From contig MNCI01024940.1 in the NCBI GenBank assembly GCA_015680685.1, positions 4,319 to 68,318 of the forward strand: a stretch of DNA of 64,000 nucleotides. The letters run 5' to 3'. The stretch's first letter is position 1. Every line of letters begins with the position of its first letter. This document shows, piece after piece, positions 11,932 through 23,733 of this stretch. The stretch is from Gnetum montanum (Eukaryota > Streptophyta > Gnetopsida > Gnetales > Gnetaceae). The position numbers were made by a program, and so were the translations under genes. The notes beneath the pieces were generated by a model. The model did no database searches. It saw nothing but the letters and a program-made list of their open reading frames with translations, and had not been told where the DNA came from.

Positions 11932-12455
11932 ATGACCAAGAAGATTGATAGTTTGGAAAGTTTAAAAGTTTCACAAGATATTCTAGATCCTAAGACTGAT
12001 TCTTCATCAGAAGAAGAACAAAAGAAAGATTTTGAATTGGGAACAAGTAGTGGAGTGAAAACTAGAAGATCAAGAAGATCACCCATTATTTTGAATTGGG
12101 AACCAATTTTATCTTCAAAAAACAAATATGTGGGGCAAAAAAAGGCAACAGTGAGTACCTTTCATGTTTTAGTGATACAAAATCTTTTGTACCCATATTA
12201 ACATTATCAAAAACCTTTATTTTATTTCAGGTAAATGAAGAATGTCCCCAGTGCAAGAATCCACAGCTAGAGTTCTATACATAACAGGTACCTATACCTA
12301 TCAAATTCGCTATTACTATGTAACTTGTTATATTTTCTAAGCTATTTTTGATATTGTTTAGTATTGAGAACTTCTTTTCCCTTTTGTTTGTTACAGGGAA
12401 AACAATGTTTTATGAATGTCCAAAATGTCACTATAAATTTGCACAGAACTCATAA
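11932..12455 (+). pseudogene. NRPA12: Chimeric fragment: unknown 5' frame joined to NRPA12-like 3' exons
   Basis: A frame from 11,932 (MTKKIDSLESLK..., then an SSSEEEQ acidic patch and KTRRSRRSP) of unknown origin runs into LNWEPILSSKNKYVG, which matches exon 3 of the 37-43 kb NRPA12 remnant. Then come an 80-base intron (12,151-12,230; GT...TTTCAG), exon 4 VNEECPQCKNPQLEFYT followed by TAA, a second intron, and exon 5 (KTMFYECPKC...KFAQNS, stop at 12,455). CPQC and CPKC are the C-terminal zinc-ribbon pairs of RNA polymerase I subunit A12. Exon 5 has lost its first about 18 bases and exon 4 ends in a stop, so it is non-functional. The junction lies at a repeated TTTTGAATTGGGAAC (12,031 and 12,090). 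Confidence 0.7.
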
Positions 12456-12806
12456 ATGAGTAAAAGTTGCTTCCTTGGTGAAAATTTTTAAAACATAAAA
12501 AATTTAGTGTCTATTCTAAAATTTTATTCGAGATAGTCCATGCAAATTTTCTTAGACATTTGTCCTAAATAGTGCTCTTTTTTCTAGCTCTTACAATGTT
12601 TTAAAATATTTATCTGTGGAGGCAATGAAAGATACCATTTAAGTAGTGGTACTCTTTATAAGGTTTGATGGGTGGATGCAAGTAGATTTTTGAAACGACA
12701 TCATTAGATTGATTGGCATCCATAATCTATTTACTTATTATGTGATTTTTTTCCTGGTTGCTATAAAAGATAGATCCATTACCTTTAGTAAAAAGTGAAC
12801 CAAATA
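12456..12806. repeat. NRPA12 3' flank, duplicated; holds the empty insertion site
   Basis: Matches 43,329-43,520 joined to 52,388-52,548, the same flank before the LTR element split it. GTAGT at 12,643-12,647 corresponds to the target site. Similarity ends after AAAAAGTGAACC. Confidence 0.9.
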
Positions 12807-14136
12807 AGACACTTTTATGATGTACTTTGATTTTTAATTTTAATATAACTTTATTTTTTAGATTCGACATGCCAAAGGTAAAAAAAGGAAAGCTTATTGG
12901 TTGCCATAAAAAACGTAATATGATTTACTATTATATAACTAACATGAAAAAAAATTGTTGATGGAAAACTAAATAGACTTCTCATACAAATGTTACAATT
13001 ATAATGACATAATGATATCATGAAGAATATTTATATTATTTTCATGAGTTTTGTATAGGATCATAAAGGATTCACTAAGAAGCTCAATCCTCATCCTGCT
13101 AAGGGAGTGTCTTGGAAGAGTCATGGATGAGTAAAAGCTTATCTCTTTCGAGTAGCTTTACCTAAACTCAAGCTCAGATCATATAGCTTGAGAAACAAAC
13201 ACTTTTCTATCCCTCCAAATGATAGTCTTAGAATTTATAATTTCACAATATATCAAAGTTATACTTAGGGGATGTATAAATGAAATTTCAATAGCGAGTA
13301 AAACCATTCAAATTACAAAGTAAAGTAAAAAGAGTAGAAAAGATCATTTTAAAAGACATATTTAGGTATTCTCACATTATAAGCATTTATTAATTAAAAA
13401 ATTGAATTTCCTTGAAGATGAATATTATTTTCTTAAGGGAGATAAACATGAATGTACTTTCTATCTTCCAATGTAAGATGGAGACGGAAGATGCTACATA
13501 GCTGCTAAGGAATTTCACTATACATTAAATGCAAGATTCTAGAGATCTCTCGAAATCTGATATACTATAATTGAACCTATGCTCAATTTCCTAAAAAAAT
13601 TACAAAACATGTTAATGGAAATTCATAGGACCAATAATATGCATTATCATCTCTAGTGCATAAGGAAAACTATGTGATAATCTAATTTAGTATAGTGTAC
13701 AAAAAACATTATTTTTATTTTAATATCAATTAGCTAGTACAAACTCTAGTTTAAAGAAAAGTCCTACCTTTTAACAAATGTCTATTTTCTTCTGAAAAAA
13801 TAAATAGTAAGTATTACAGCAATCCATACAATTTTATTGTATCCATGCTCCATAATGTCATAATTTTCAAACCTTTGCACAAGTGTAGGATACTAGAAAG
13901 ATAATGATTTAAAAACCTTTGAATCCCTAGTAACGATATTCCTTCTTATAAGCTTGTTATCTTGGGTGATATCCATGTGCTTAAATTCTCCTGTATATAG
14001 TTGCTTTTTAAGGATTCATTTTCTACACTTTCTTTAATGCCTCTATTTTGTTGAGAAGGGTAATTGATTTCCATTTTTCTGAATTTACTAATGATGTTAT
14101 CTTTGCTGCAATGTCTTGCAAGTTCAAAACCATAAG

Positions 14137-14169
<33 letters not shown>

Positions 14170-15480
14170 CAACAATGTGAAAATATGAACTCTAATTAAT
14201 GCTATTTCTTTTTATCTGTATAAACACATCATGGTATTAATAAAAGTGCACTAAATATTTTTCTCAAGCATCTTTGTTTCTATTATTAATCTACTTAAAC
14301 ATTTCTCATAATTACCTATGCAAAAAGAAGTTGTCAAGTTCCTATTTTTCAACTTCAAAAGTTGAATCTTTCAAAATTTTGAAAATGGATTAAATTTAGC
14401 CCAAAAACCAATATGAATGTTGAATTGAGTCAACCAAAGGGTAGATCTAGATATATTTTGTTCTTGACCTAATAAAATTATAGTCCGGTTAACACTATGC
14501 ATTTTATTCAATATAGTATCTATAGCCATCTCTAATGTTTCAACCATATGGATCAATCATGGTCAACTTGATATTGATGGTTAAGTAGTGCCATTTTGGT
14601 AACAACAAAACATGGTCAATCATAAACTCTGTTCCTTGAATTGGAAAAAGCATTTCAAACATGTTCAAATTATTAAAGTGATGAGTGATAAATAAATTAT
14701 GTCACAGCAGGATTTGGTGGTTAGACACAGATGGACAAATGGTTGGGAAATGGAAAATACTACTCCAGAATTTTATGCATTTCAAAGCAAAATATTGGGC
14801 ATACTGGTTACATTTTTCATGAAGTGTACAAACTATAAATATTGGTTTCTAACATGGTAAACTATTATCCTATGATGCTGTTATGAACAACAACAAAGGG
14901 GAAAAAAGGATTTTCTTACTTTTAATCAATATGACTTTGCGGCAGGTAATAATAGAGAAGAAAATTGTTGCACGAGTAATGTGGCAAAGTCATTAGGAAG
15001 ATAGAGAAAAGACACCAAGGTACAAGATAAACCAACATCAATGTTTCCAATAAAGGTTATTCGTGTCTATTCAACTAACAAGTATTTCTACATAAGCATA
15101 TAAATTAATTTGTTAAAAGTTGTATCACTACTGATCTCTGGGAACACTACTTATGAATGACGAGTGATATATCATTACATAACGTGACCACATGGTGCAG
15201 AAAACCATTTATCACTTGCCATAGCTATGTTTCAATAACTATGTTTTATTTCTTAAAGCCCTAAATGTAAATTGTGATAAGAAACTGAAATATTTTCCTA
15301 CAGCAAGAAACAAACTCAAATACTGGAAAAATAAAAACTATTGAAATTAAAGAGATAAGAAAATGTAATGAAATATACCTACCTACAATCTGCTAGTATA
15401 TTTGAGTTCTTTAGCCATATTATAGCAGCATCATTATTTTTCAGATGTTTAGCTAGAACATTAAAAGCATAAACTTCTAC
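12807..15480. other. Unassigned AT-rich interval
   Basis: No identifiable gene. One exon-like scrap, DHKGFTKKLNPHPAKGVSW then KSHG and a stop (about 13,060-13,130, plus strand), follows a fair acceptor (TTTTGTATAG), but nothing links it to a family. The rest is AT-rich with a dinucleotide repeat. Confidence 0.35.
14139..14166. repeat. (AT)n microsatellite
   Basis: Fourteen AT units. Confidence 0.95.
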
Positions 15481-15549
15481 AAGTTGCATATAATCTTGTT
15501 TTTATGTTTGAAAATTGTGAGGGTCTTTAAACCAAAAATCCTTTGTTGC

Positions 15550-16897
15550 TTCACTCACGGACAAAATGTCACATGCATTATCTTTGGAAAATGTCCATTT
15601 TTGCAAGAAATCCTGAAGGGCCCATTTAGCCATCTAATATTCTTCTTTAGAAATTTGCAGGCACACCCTGCAGGAAAGGAGAATCAGCAAATAGGTAATA
15701 AATGCCATTTTCTGCTGTGTGTATATATAATACAGCAAATAAATACATTTGTTAGAAAATGCCTGAAAAAATAGCATACCCATCCCTAAAAACAGAATAC
15801 GGTATAAGAGGAGTAAAGCCAAATAATTCCTTCATGTCCTTGAAAATATCTATTGTCCTGCAAAGTAAGCAAAAAATACCAAGTCAGTAACAACTGCACA
15901 GAATGTAAACATGCCTACAGCATTTAAAGACATCAAAACCATGTTATTTGATATCAACATTAACCAAAAATATGAGTTAACGTCCATCCATTTGTGCATG
16001 ATACTCATAAGCTTATCACAATGTTATTTTTATAATTCACCCTAGCTTCTTTCTATAAGAATATAACTTTATTTTACCTCTTACATGATGATACGGTGCA
16101 CGATGACCTGAATAAGACCTAGGCATGATGCATGCATAGTTGCATACAGCTTACCGTAATTCTTATGGTGTGATTAATGACAAATGATTTTAATTTTGAA
16201 ACAGAAGAGATTATGTGGTACCTATGTTTGGTTATTGTTTTGCTCATTGACCTTCTCTTTCTCTTCTCATTCTCATCCTAAATTGCTTTCAATTAATCTC
16301 TTATGCTACATTGGGAAATCTTATTAGAAGAATGAATTTCTATATGCCTATCTTCTTGAGAAACAAACTTGAAACTGTTCCTGCTTTCTTTGGTGCATCA
16401 TACAAGGGAATTCCCAAAATTCACATAAAAGTAGATGATCACAAACACAGAGACAAAATTTCAAATACACTATTCAATGGTATAGGAAATTGGCAGTAGA
16501 ATATATCATTGAGCAGATAAATAATCTTTTATGAAAACCTGCCAGTAGGTTTGTATGTTTGCACAAGAACCAATGCCGCAGACTCTACAATGTAAGCCAG
16601 GGTTTCATTGTCTTTAGAGTTGAGTTCTTCTTTTACTGTCGGGTCCTGTAATAGTTTAAGAATAGATAGAGCTGAAGATGCTGTAGCTTCGTAATTAGAG
16701 GTCGCTAGGTATTTGATGAAATGGAGTTTTAGCCATACATAATTAAACGTTTTTAGGTTTTGTAAACGAAATCTTGCCGGAAAGAAAAAACAATAGTTGA
16801 ACACATTCACCTCTAAGAATTTTACATCAGTGATATAAGTACCATTCCACAATTTAAATTTCGCTCTAGATGTTAAACTCCTCCATCGTACAACCAA
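15550..16897 (-). pseudogene. Unidentified spliced gene remnant
   Basis: Three exon-like blocks on the minus strand. Block 1 (16,897 to about 16,550) is open for 122 codons, includes ALSILKLLQDPTVKEELNSK and AYIVESAALVLVQTYKP, and ends at GGCAG|GTTTTC. Block 2 (about 15,858 to 15,775) follows TTACTTTGCAG and reads TIDIFKDMKELFGFTPLIPY. Block 3 (about 15,669 to 15,550) follows TTTCCTGCAG and reads SKEEY, stop, MAKWALQDFLQKWTF, with a good donor (TTGTCC|GTGAGT) or read-through. The stop is TAG where CAG would restore Gln. Block 1 looks helical, ARM/HEAT-like, but I do not recognise the protein. These may be real exons of a long-intron gene or relics. Confidence 0.4.
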
Positions 16898-17224
16898 AAT
16901 TTTTCCAGCATGAAACTACGAAAGAAATAATCCTGAAAGGGATGCCTAACTGTATATTTTATCTAAACATTAAAAATATATTGAGCTAAATTTGATTTTC
17001 CCCAATATCGTGGCAATTTTAGCCAAGTTCAAAAATGCACAACTTTCTGACGATATGGTGTGATAAATGTCAAAGATGTGAAAACAAAGTCTGTAGTAAT
17101 TAACTGGTGCTGAAATTCACTTTTATCTGTTTTAGACTTTTTTAAAATTTGAAAACAAGAGTTAAAAGATATCTTAAAAGGTGAAGACATATATTCCTGA
17201 TTGTTTTCATTATTTAACCTTGGA
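16898..17224. other. Unassigned interval
   Basis: AT-rich, with nothing recognisable. Confidence 0.4.
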
Positions 17225-17770
17225 TGTGCCTATTTAAATGTGTTCGGTTGGTTATGGTGGGTGAGTTGAGAGTGTGCGGTCACTTGTGTGGAAGCAATTG
17301 ACTTGTGATCTTTGTGTATATTTGTAATTTTAAAGATGTTGTGAAAAGTTGAAAAATTACTTTCCTATTTATCACCCCTGTTTCTCTCTCACTCCATTTT
17401 GCAAGTTTTATTTTCCTCTTGTTATGTTATTATTGTGTGGATAATATTTTGAATAATGATTTTTGCACAACATGTAACTAGTAACAAGTGGTGTGAGAGC
17501 AAGGTTGAGCAAGGTTAAGTTATGCAATGTTTGTTATTGGTGGAACACAAAAGGTATTACAGGTTGGATTATTTGTATATTTTTTTCTTTTGTTTCTATG
17601 CAAATTATTTCAGGGGGAGCTGTGTTTACAAGATGATAAAAATGTCTTGTTTCTATTCTCATTGATGGATGAAAAAAATGAAAAAGAAAAGAGACCAACA
17701 TGCTAGCACTATCATGAGATTGGACATCTAAAAAAGGATTGCTCTATTTTTGAGACATGATGATGTTGTT
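17225..17770 (+). mobile_element. Ty1/copia remnant: LTR end, primer site, gag zinc knuckle
   Basis: Near 17,478-17,500, AACAAGTGGTGTGAGAGC resembles the plant copia primer-binding site for initiator tRNA-Met (usual core TGGTATCAGAGC). About 200 bases on (17,698-17,742) a frame reads C, stop, HYHEIGHLKKDC, i.e. a CCHC zinc knuckle in which the second Cys has become Tyr and one codon is a stop. LTR start not determined. No protease, integrase or RT is visible before the element is cut off. Confidence 0.6.
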
Positions 17771-18090
17771 TCTTGAATTTGTTGCTATTGAAGAGGCATC
17801 TTATTATTATGTCAAAGTTTGAGTTGCACGTCTCTTTTATTTTGTTTAAATTTTATGTTAGTATGGGTTATGGTTTTCTTGGATGGTATTTGGTAATGCT
17901 TGTGTAATTCTATCTCATGTTGTTTTGACTTGAGGAGGCCTAGCCTGTTAGGATGTTTCATGTAAAGATGCTCCTCAAATGGTTGTGCATACACTTGTGA
18001 TTTTTCTGCATATCGTAGAAGGCATTGCATATTAATTGATGAAGTTCTTCTAGCTTGTTTTTCATCAGTCTCAATAATTTCTCTCCAGTA
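17771..18090. other. Unassigned interval
   Basis: Between the copia scrap and the next LTR. The short minus-strand frame at 17,812-18,030 has no recognisable motif. Confidence 0.35.
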
Positions 18091-18740
18091 TGATGAGAGG
18101 AAAATAGTCCCTACGCCTAACCATACAAATCACAAGAATTCACTAGCAATCTAGTTAAGTTCCATGGACTTTAGTTTCCCAAATGCTGATAGCAAAGATA
18201 GTGATCCACAAACGTGATCATTGTTTTCTTGGCTACACTTGTGTAAGTGCAAACATATGGTTAAGTGGAGCCAAGACACATGATTTGGATTAGGTTTATA
18301 ATTTTTAGTTAATTATCCTAAGCGTGAAATAAGGTAATCAATTGGAAAATAATCTAAGTAACTATCTAGTGCCTTGGTCTATTTCCTAACATAAGAATTA
18401 GATCCCACCTTCCATACACTTCTTGAACTCGTTATAATGCTACTGGGTTACCAAGTGATAGCATTGCTGGGATTACCAAGCTTTAACATTATGCTCAAGG
18501 TAGTTGTACTTACATGTATTCATTAAGCCCATTAATTAATTATTTAACTAAGAACATGAAGTAAGAGTGCATAAAAGTTAACATTAAGCTATTTCCATGT
18601 ATTGCAAGGTATTTCAAGAATCTTGTCTTTATTGTTATCACATCAATGTGTCTAGGTACATTGGTTCTTAAATAAGGATCCATACAATCCTTGACTCCTA
18701 CTACAGGAACTTAAAAAATATTCTATTTTAAACACCACCA
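18091..18740 (-). mobile_element. Old LTR fragment of the ATATCGC family
   Basis: Begins TGATGAGAGG and continues CGCCTAACCATAC, the reverse complement of the family's LTR 3' end. Further in are the CTACTGGGTTACCAAG repeats, TTTATTGTTATCAC, and CTTGACTCCTACTACAGG, as in the other minus-oriented LTRs. The U3 side is lost near 18,740. Confidence 0.7.
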
Positions 18741-18789
18741 AATTTCTGTGATAGCACTTCAATGTCAAATTTGTCTAAGTATCAAAATG

Positions 18790-19310
18790 AGGAAAATTTT
18801 CTAACTGTTTGGCCCATGCTTCTACTATTGGAACTATGCTCCAGAGTGTAGTCAGTGTAGCATGCAGCACAGAACCAGAATTGCAAGATTTTCTAGGTGT
18901 CAACAATAGTTGTAAATTTTTTCTAAGTGTTGTGCTATGCTCTCAGTCTCCTTGCTACATTTTAGAGTGTAGTTAGCGTAGCATGCACTTCAGTGGCTAG
19001 TTTTTCCTAAGTGTCAAGCCAAAAGCTATCAAGATAGGCTAGCATAGAGGAAGCATTTTGGAAAATTTTCTAACTTCTAAGGCTACCCCTACTACTATGC
19101 TTCAAAGCAAAGCTAGCATAGCCTAGATGAAGACTACAAGTTTTGCCAATTTTTTCTAAGTATCAGTGCTATGCTCTCAATCTTCCTACTATACTCTAGA
19201 GTCTAGCTAAGGTAGCTAGCATTAGACTTTAATTTTTGCAAAATTTCCCTAACTATTGGATTACGCTCTAGAGTGTAGCTAGCGTAGAAACGAAAAATAG
19301 CCTCCAATAG
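18790..19310. repeat. Degenerate tandem array, about 116-bp unit, with CTCTAGAG cores
   Basis: Units carry TTTTCTAAGTGT-like then GCTATGCTCTCAGTCTCC-like blocks and a core such as CTCTAGAGTGTAGCTAGCGT. Corresponding blocks lie at about 18,918 and 19,150 (two periods apart). Cores recur near 18,840, 18,965, 19,090, 19,197 and 19,270. The cores contain the palindromes CTCTAGAG and GCTAGC. Confidence 0.6.
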
Positions 19311-19675
19311 TTTTTAGATCTCTAGCACTCCTTCAAAAAGCAGGATTAATGACTTGCATTTATTTTTCAATTACCTTTGGTCCTAAAATTGTACTTATGC
19401 TCAACCCCACTTGAGAGAGTGGAAAGTGTAGTCTCAAAGCATAGCCTCCAAATTGCACTATTTTGCACTATTTGTAGGTACATCCCAATCCTTTCGACTC
19501 TGGCATATGTAGTCTTGGCAGCATAGTCACATTCTAGTAGTCTTTTGTGGTCCATTGGAGCACACCAGAGTGTAGCACTAGTTGCTCAAATGGAAGCAAA
19601 ATTGAGGTCAACGTAGCCTCACCTACCCCTTTTACCAAATGATGCCTGATCCACACATTACATCAATCCTAACCC

Positions 19676-19683
19676 TATAAATA
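19676..19683 (+). promoter_or_regulatory. TATA box downstream of the 116-bp array
   Basis: AACCCTATAAATACCCC lies about 370 bases after the tandem array and about 450 bases before a gag-like frame, so this is probably the promoter of an LTR element whose ends are not defined. Confidence 0.4.
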
Positions 19684-20124
19684 CCCCTCCATTTTACATT
19701 TTAGGGATTGGAATTTTGAAGCATTTTGGTTGGCATTTTCATTCAATAGTTGGCATCTTGGCATTGGTAGTCTTACACCTGAACATCCTTAGCATCCTGG
19801 AAAAATTTTGGGACACCTTTGCACACTTTTTCATACCATAGCCCTCATGAGCAACCATGGTAGCCAACCTAGTAGGCATAGACCTCACGATGAACAACAA
19901 TTTTCATAGCCTAGACACCCCAAAGACTATGACTACGCTAGCTACTATGGTCATTTGTATGCTGCATACCTCCTCATCTCTCTTTTGCAATTACTACACT
20001 CCCCCCATTTGGGGTGGTTCCATTCTTCCTCTCTCAAAATCCTTTGCATTTTAAGCATTTTCTTTGGCATTTAGCATTGCACTCATATTTTGTTTTCTAT
20101 TTTGCACATATTTGTACATTTTCA

Positions 20125-20816
20125 TTATCAGTTTCACACTAGGAAATCCTACTATGCTCAGGCTTAGTCAGCCCCTCATGGAAACCCACCTATTAAACAT
20201 CTTCAAAGGTGTAGAAAATGACTTCATCAAGTCAAAGTTGTAGTACCTTTCCCCGCACTCCCTAAGCCAAGTATTTGCTCGAACGAAGAGCATTCAGGAT
20301 GTAGCAGAGGCCAGTAAAGACCTAGCCTATGTGCGCTACAAAAATGCACATGCAGAGAAGGATAAGAAAAAGGGTAAGGCAACCACAACTATTGCAATAG
20401 TGACCAACGAGGTCAAGCCAAACAATGCCAAACCAATGGCCAAGGCACCCAAGGCCCTAGCCAACAACAAGGCATCTAGCTTTGACATTGCGGCAACCAA
20501 CCAGTCCATACCATCGGTAGCCATGAAGCAACCTACCCCAAGGCCAAACTCTAAGGGTAATAATAGCTTAAAGTATACATATTTTCCAATCAAGCCATCA
20601 AAGCTCTTAGGTTAGCTAGTTAATGCCAGGTGCATCTAGTATAAGAAGATGTTTGAAGATGCTTGCAAGCATCATGACCACTACTATGAGCTTCTCAGAA
20701 ACCCATTACTAGCCATACCAAACGAGCCTCTAATCCCCAAACATTTTAAGTTTGATTGGTTATACCATTACCATCAACTGCCTAGCCATGACATAGACTT
20801 CTTTAGTTGATCCAAA
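20125..20816 (+). pseudogene. Degenerate retroelement gag-like frame
   Basis: One frame runs from about 20,150 to 20,815 with only in-frame TAG codons (after IKSKL, KLLG and ARCI) before a TGA. It reads LSQPLMETHLLNIFKGVEND, then PHSLSQVFARTKSIQDVAEA, a Lys-rich stretch, an Ala/Pro/Lys-rich linker and MFEDACKHHDHYYELLRNP. The first part resembles plant Ty3-type gag (the 'SL.QVFA' region). Each TAG would be Gln if CAG. It is cut off by the 29-bp satellite at about 20,806. The original family is uncertain. Confidence 0.45.
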
Positions 20817-22474
20817 GCTCCCAAGGATCTGTTTTACCTATAGTTGATCTTGAGGGTCCCTTTTGCCAACATTTGGTCCTAAGGATCTATGTGGCCAACC
20901 CTTTGTCCAGTGGGTTTGTTGGATCAACCTTTGGTCTTGAGGGTTCATTTTGCCAACATTTGATCCCAAGGGTCTATTTGGCAAATGCTTGGTCCTGAGG
21001 ATCCATTTTGGCAATACTCAATCCTGGGGGTCCATGTTGCCAACGCTTGGTTCCCAAGGGTTAGTTTGGTAAACACTTGGGATATTGAGGGTCTATTTAG
21101 CCATTCCTTGGTTTTGAGGGTCTGTTTAGTGAATAGTTTCTCTCAAGGGTCCATTGGACCAACCCTTACTCTCGATGGTTCATCTAGCCAACAATTGGTC
21201 CTGAGGGTCCATCTACTTAATAGTTGGTCATAAGGGTTCATTTTGCCAATCTAGGCTCCACCATATTATCCTGCATCCTTATAAATTGGGTCCAAAGGAT
21301 TTTTTTGACCAAAAATTGGTCTTGAGGATCCATTTTTCATATAGTTGGTCCCAAGGATCTATGAGGCCAACCCTTGGTTCATTTGTCCAACACTTCTTCT
21401 TAAGGGTCGATTGGACCAAACCTTTGTCACAGGGGATCATGGGGTCAATACTTGGTTGGTCTTGAGGGTCTATTTTGCCTATGGTTGATCTTGAGGGTCC
21501 ATTTGGAAAATGGTTGATCCCGAGTGTCCATTTTGCCTATAGTCAACCTTGAGGGTCCATTTTGCCTATAGTCAACCTTGAGGGTTAATTTGGCCAATAG
21601 TTGTTCTTGAGGGTCCGTTGGGCCATCCCTTGGTCGTAAGTGCCCATGTGGCCAACAGTTTGTCTATAGGATCTATTGGGTCACAACCCTTGGTCCCAAG
21701 GATTTTTTTGGACAACATTTGGTCCCAAGGGTCTATGTATTCAACACTTTGTCTAGAGGATTCGTTAGATCAACCATTGATCCTAATGATCCATTTGGGA
21801 AACATTTGATCCCAAGGGTCCATTTTGCCTACAACTGGTCCCAAGGGTCTATTTGAACAACACTTGGTTTTCAGAACAACCGTGAGTGTTGAGGGCCTAT
21901 TTGATGAATAGTTGATCCCAAGGATTTATTTGACCAAAACTTAGCCCTGAGGATTTGCTTGCCCAACACTTTGTTTGGATGATCTGTTGGGCCAACCCTT
22001 GGTCCTGAGTATCTGTTTGGCCAATAGCTAGACTCAAGGGTCCATTTTACCAACCTAGGCTCCACCATACGATCCTACACCCTTATAAACTTGTTCTTAA
22101 GGGTCTGTTTGCCCAACACTTGGTACTAAGGGTCCATTTAGATGATCCTTGGTCCTAATGGTCCGTTGGGTAAACCCTTGGTCCTAATGATCCATTTGGG
22201 TAACATTTGATCTCAATGGTCTATTTTTCCTACAACTAGTCTTGAGGGTCCGTTTGGGAAACATTTGGTCCCAAGGGTCCATTTGGCATATAGTTGGTCT
22301 TGAGGGTTTGTTTGGCCAACATGTAGTGCTGAGGGTCTATTTGGTGAATAATTTCTCTCAAGGGTTTGTTGGCACAACCTTTGGTCCTGAGGGTTTTTAT
22401 GATCAACAGTTGGTCCTAAAGATCTATCTGGTCAATAGTTGGTCCTGAGGGTCTGTTCTTCCAACCTAGGCTCT
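20806..22474. repeat. 29-bp minisatellite, locus A
   Basis: About 55 diverged units of the type GGTCCTGAGGGTCCATTTGG followed by CCAACACTT. Two partial linkers (about 21,249-21,290 and 22,055-22,095: GGCTCCACCAT, then CCTTATAAA) match the linkers of the 55.8-59.3 kb array. The open frames here come from repeated units and are not genes. Confidence 0.85.
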
Positions 22475-23285
22475 ACCATACACCCAACCATATGAATCAT
22501 AGAGAGCTCACACATGATCTAGTTTAATTTTGTAGACTCTACAATTTTTGATACACTAGTCCTCTAGGAAGTGAACCTTACCCTAAAGTTTGTTTGTTGT
22601 CTTCCCAATTACACTTGTGAAGTATAAAGGTGTGGTTAAGTGTAATTGAGGCATATGATTTTTATCATTTTATGTTTTATGTTATTTGGAGCTTGAAGAG
22701 AGAGAAAAAGTAATTTAATGATTAATTTGATTTAACTAACTAATTGATCTCTAACTAATCCTAGCATAAGCATTTTGTCTCACTTTCTATACATGTCCTA
22801 AACATACATATCCACTACTAGGTTACCAAGCACTATGCTACTAGGTGTACGAAGTAATAATGTTACTAGGATTACCAAGTGAATATGTGTTATGCTTGAA
22901 GTGATCATACCTATGTATTTAATCTATCTAACTCAGCTTTCTTAATTAGGTTAATTAATGAAAAATATTAAATAAATAAGTAAAAACTTTAAATACATGA
23001 ATAAAATAGCTAAACTATCTAGAATGCTGCAAGGTTTATCAAGAAGCTCATCTTTATTGTCATACACACTATCGTGCTTAGGTATAATAATGCTCGAATA
23101 AAGATCTGTACACTCAATGACTTCTACTACATGCACTCGGGAAAATATTCTAACTTTTAAATGGAAAAACTACAAGAGCTCTACTACTGCTATCAATCTA
23201 TTCCCTTAAATGTAGTTCATGAGTGGGTATTTATAGGTAAGAAAAAATCCTGCATCGATGGGGTCTAGACAACGTGGCCTCATCA
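22475..23285 (-). mobile_element. LTR fragment, minus orientation
   Basis: Starts inside the family's LTR 3' end (ACCCAACCATATGAATC) directly against the satellite and runs to CCTCATCA at 23,285. Contains TTTATAGG-type TATA (minus), CTCGAATAAAGATCTG and the repeated GGTTACCAAG motifs. It lacks the GCGATATCGC palindromes seen in the young copies. Confidence 0.7.
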
Positions 23286-23733
23286 ACAGAACCATCCGCA
23301 ACTCATCATTTTGAAATGGACATTCAAAATTTGTAACAACTTTCAACTAAGTATTAATGAAATCATTCTTGATGATTAACTTGAGTTATCTACTTTATTT
23401 CTTTGCATTTAGAAATATCTTCAATCACTTATTCTCTATGCAATTTGGAAGCTTTAGTGTATAGTAATTTTAGAGTAGCAATATCATAATTATGATCTCT
23501 CTTCAAGAGTTAAATATTAGATTCTTAAGGATGTCACTTTTTAGTTATAAATTCAAGTAAAAAGGCCCCAAGTGAAAGCTAAATAATTACTTTATTTTCT
23601 AATGTATTAAATTATTTTATTTTAGAGACTTAATGATGGGAAGCTTTCAACTCCTATATCTATTTATTCATTATTTTTCATTGATATGTTCTTTTATGTT
23701 TAAAGAGAGTTTTTTCTTTCTCTTTAGAAACAA
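23286..23733. repeat. Duplicated LTR flank, copy A (uninterrupted)
   Basis: Highly similar to 24,469-24,586 joined to 25,610-25,944. Here the ATTTC at 23,397-23,401 is single, the empty state of the solo-LTR insertion site. No coding signal. Confidence 0.85.

Noticed and set aside
20331-20615. Stand-alone Lys/Ala-rich protein
   Set aside because: It is part of a longer gag-like frame interrupted by TAG codons.
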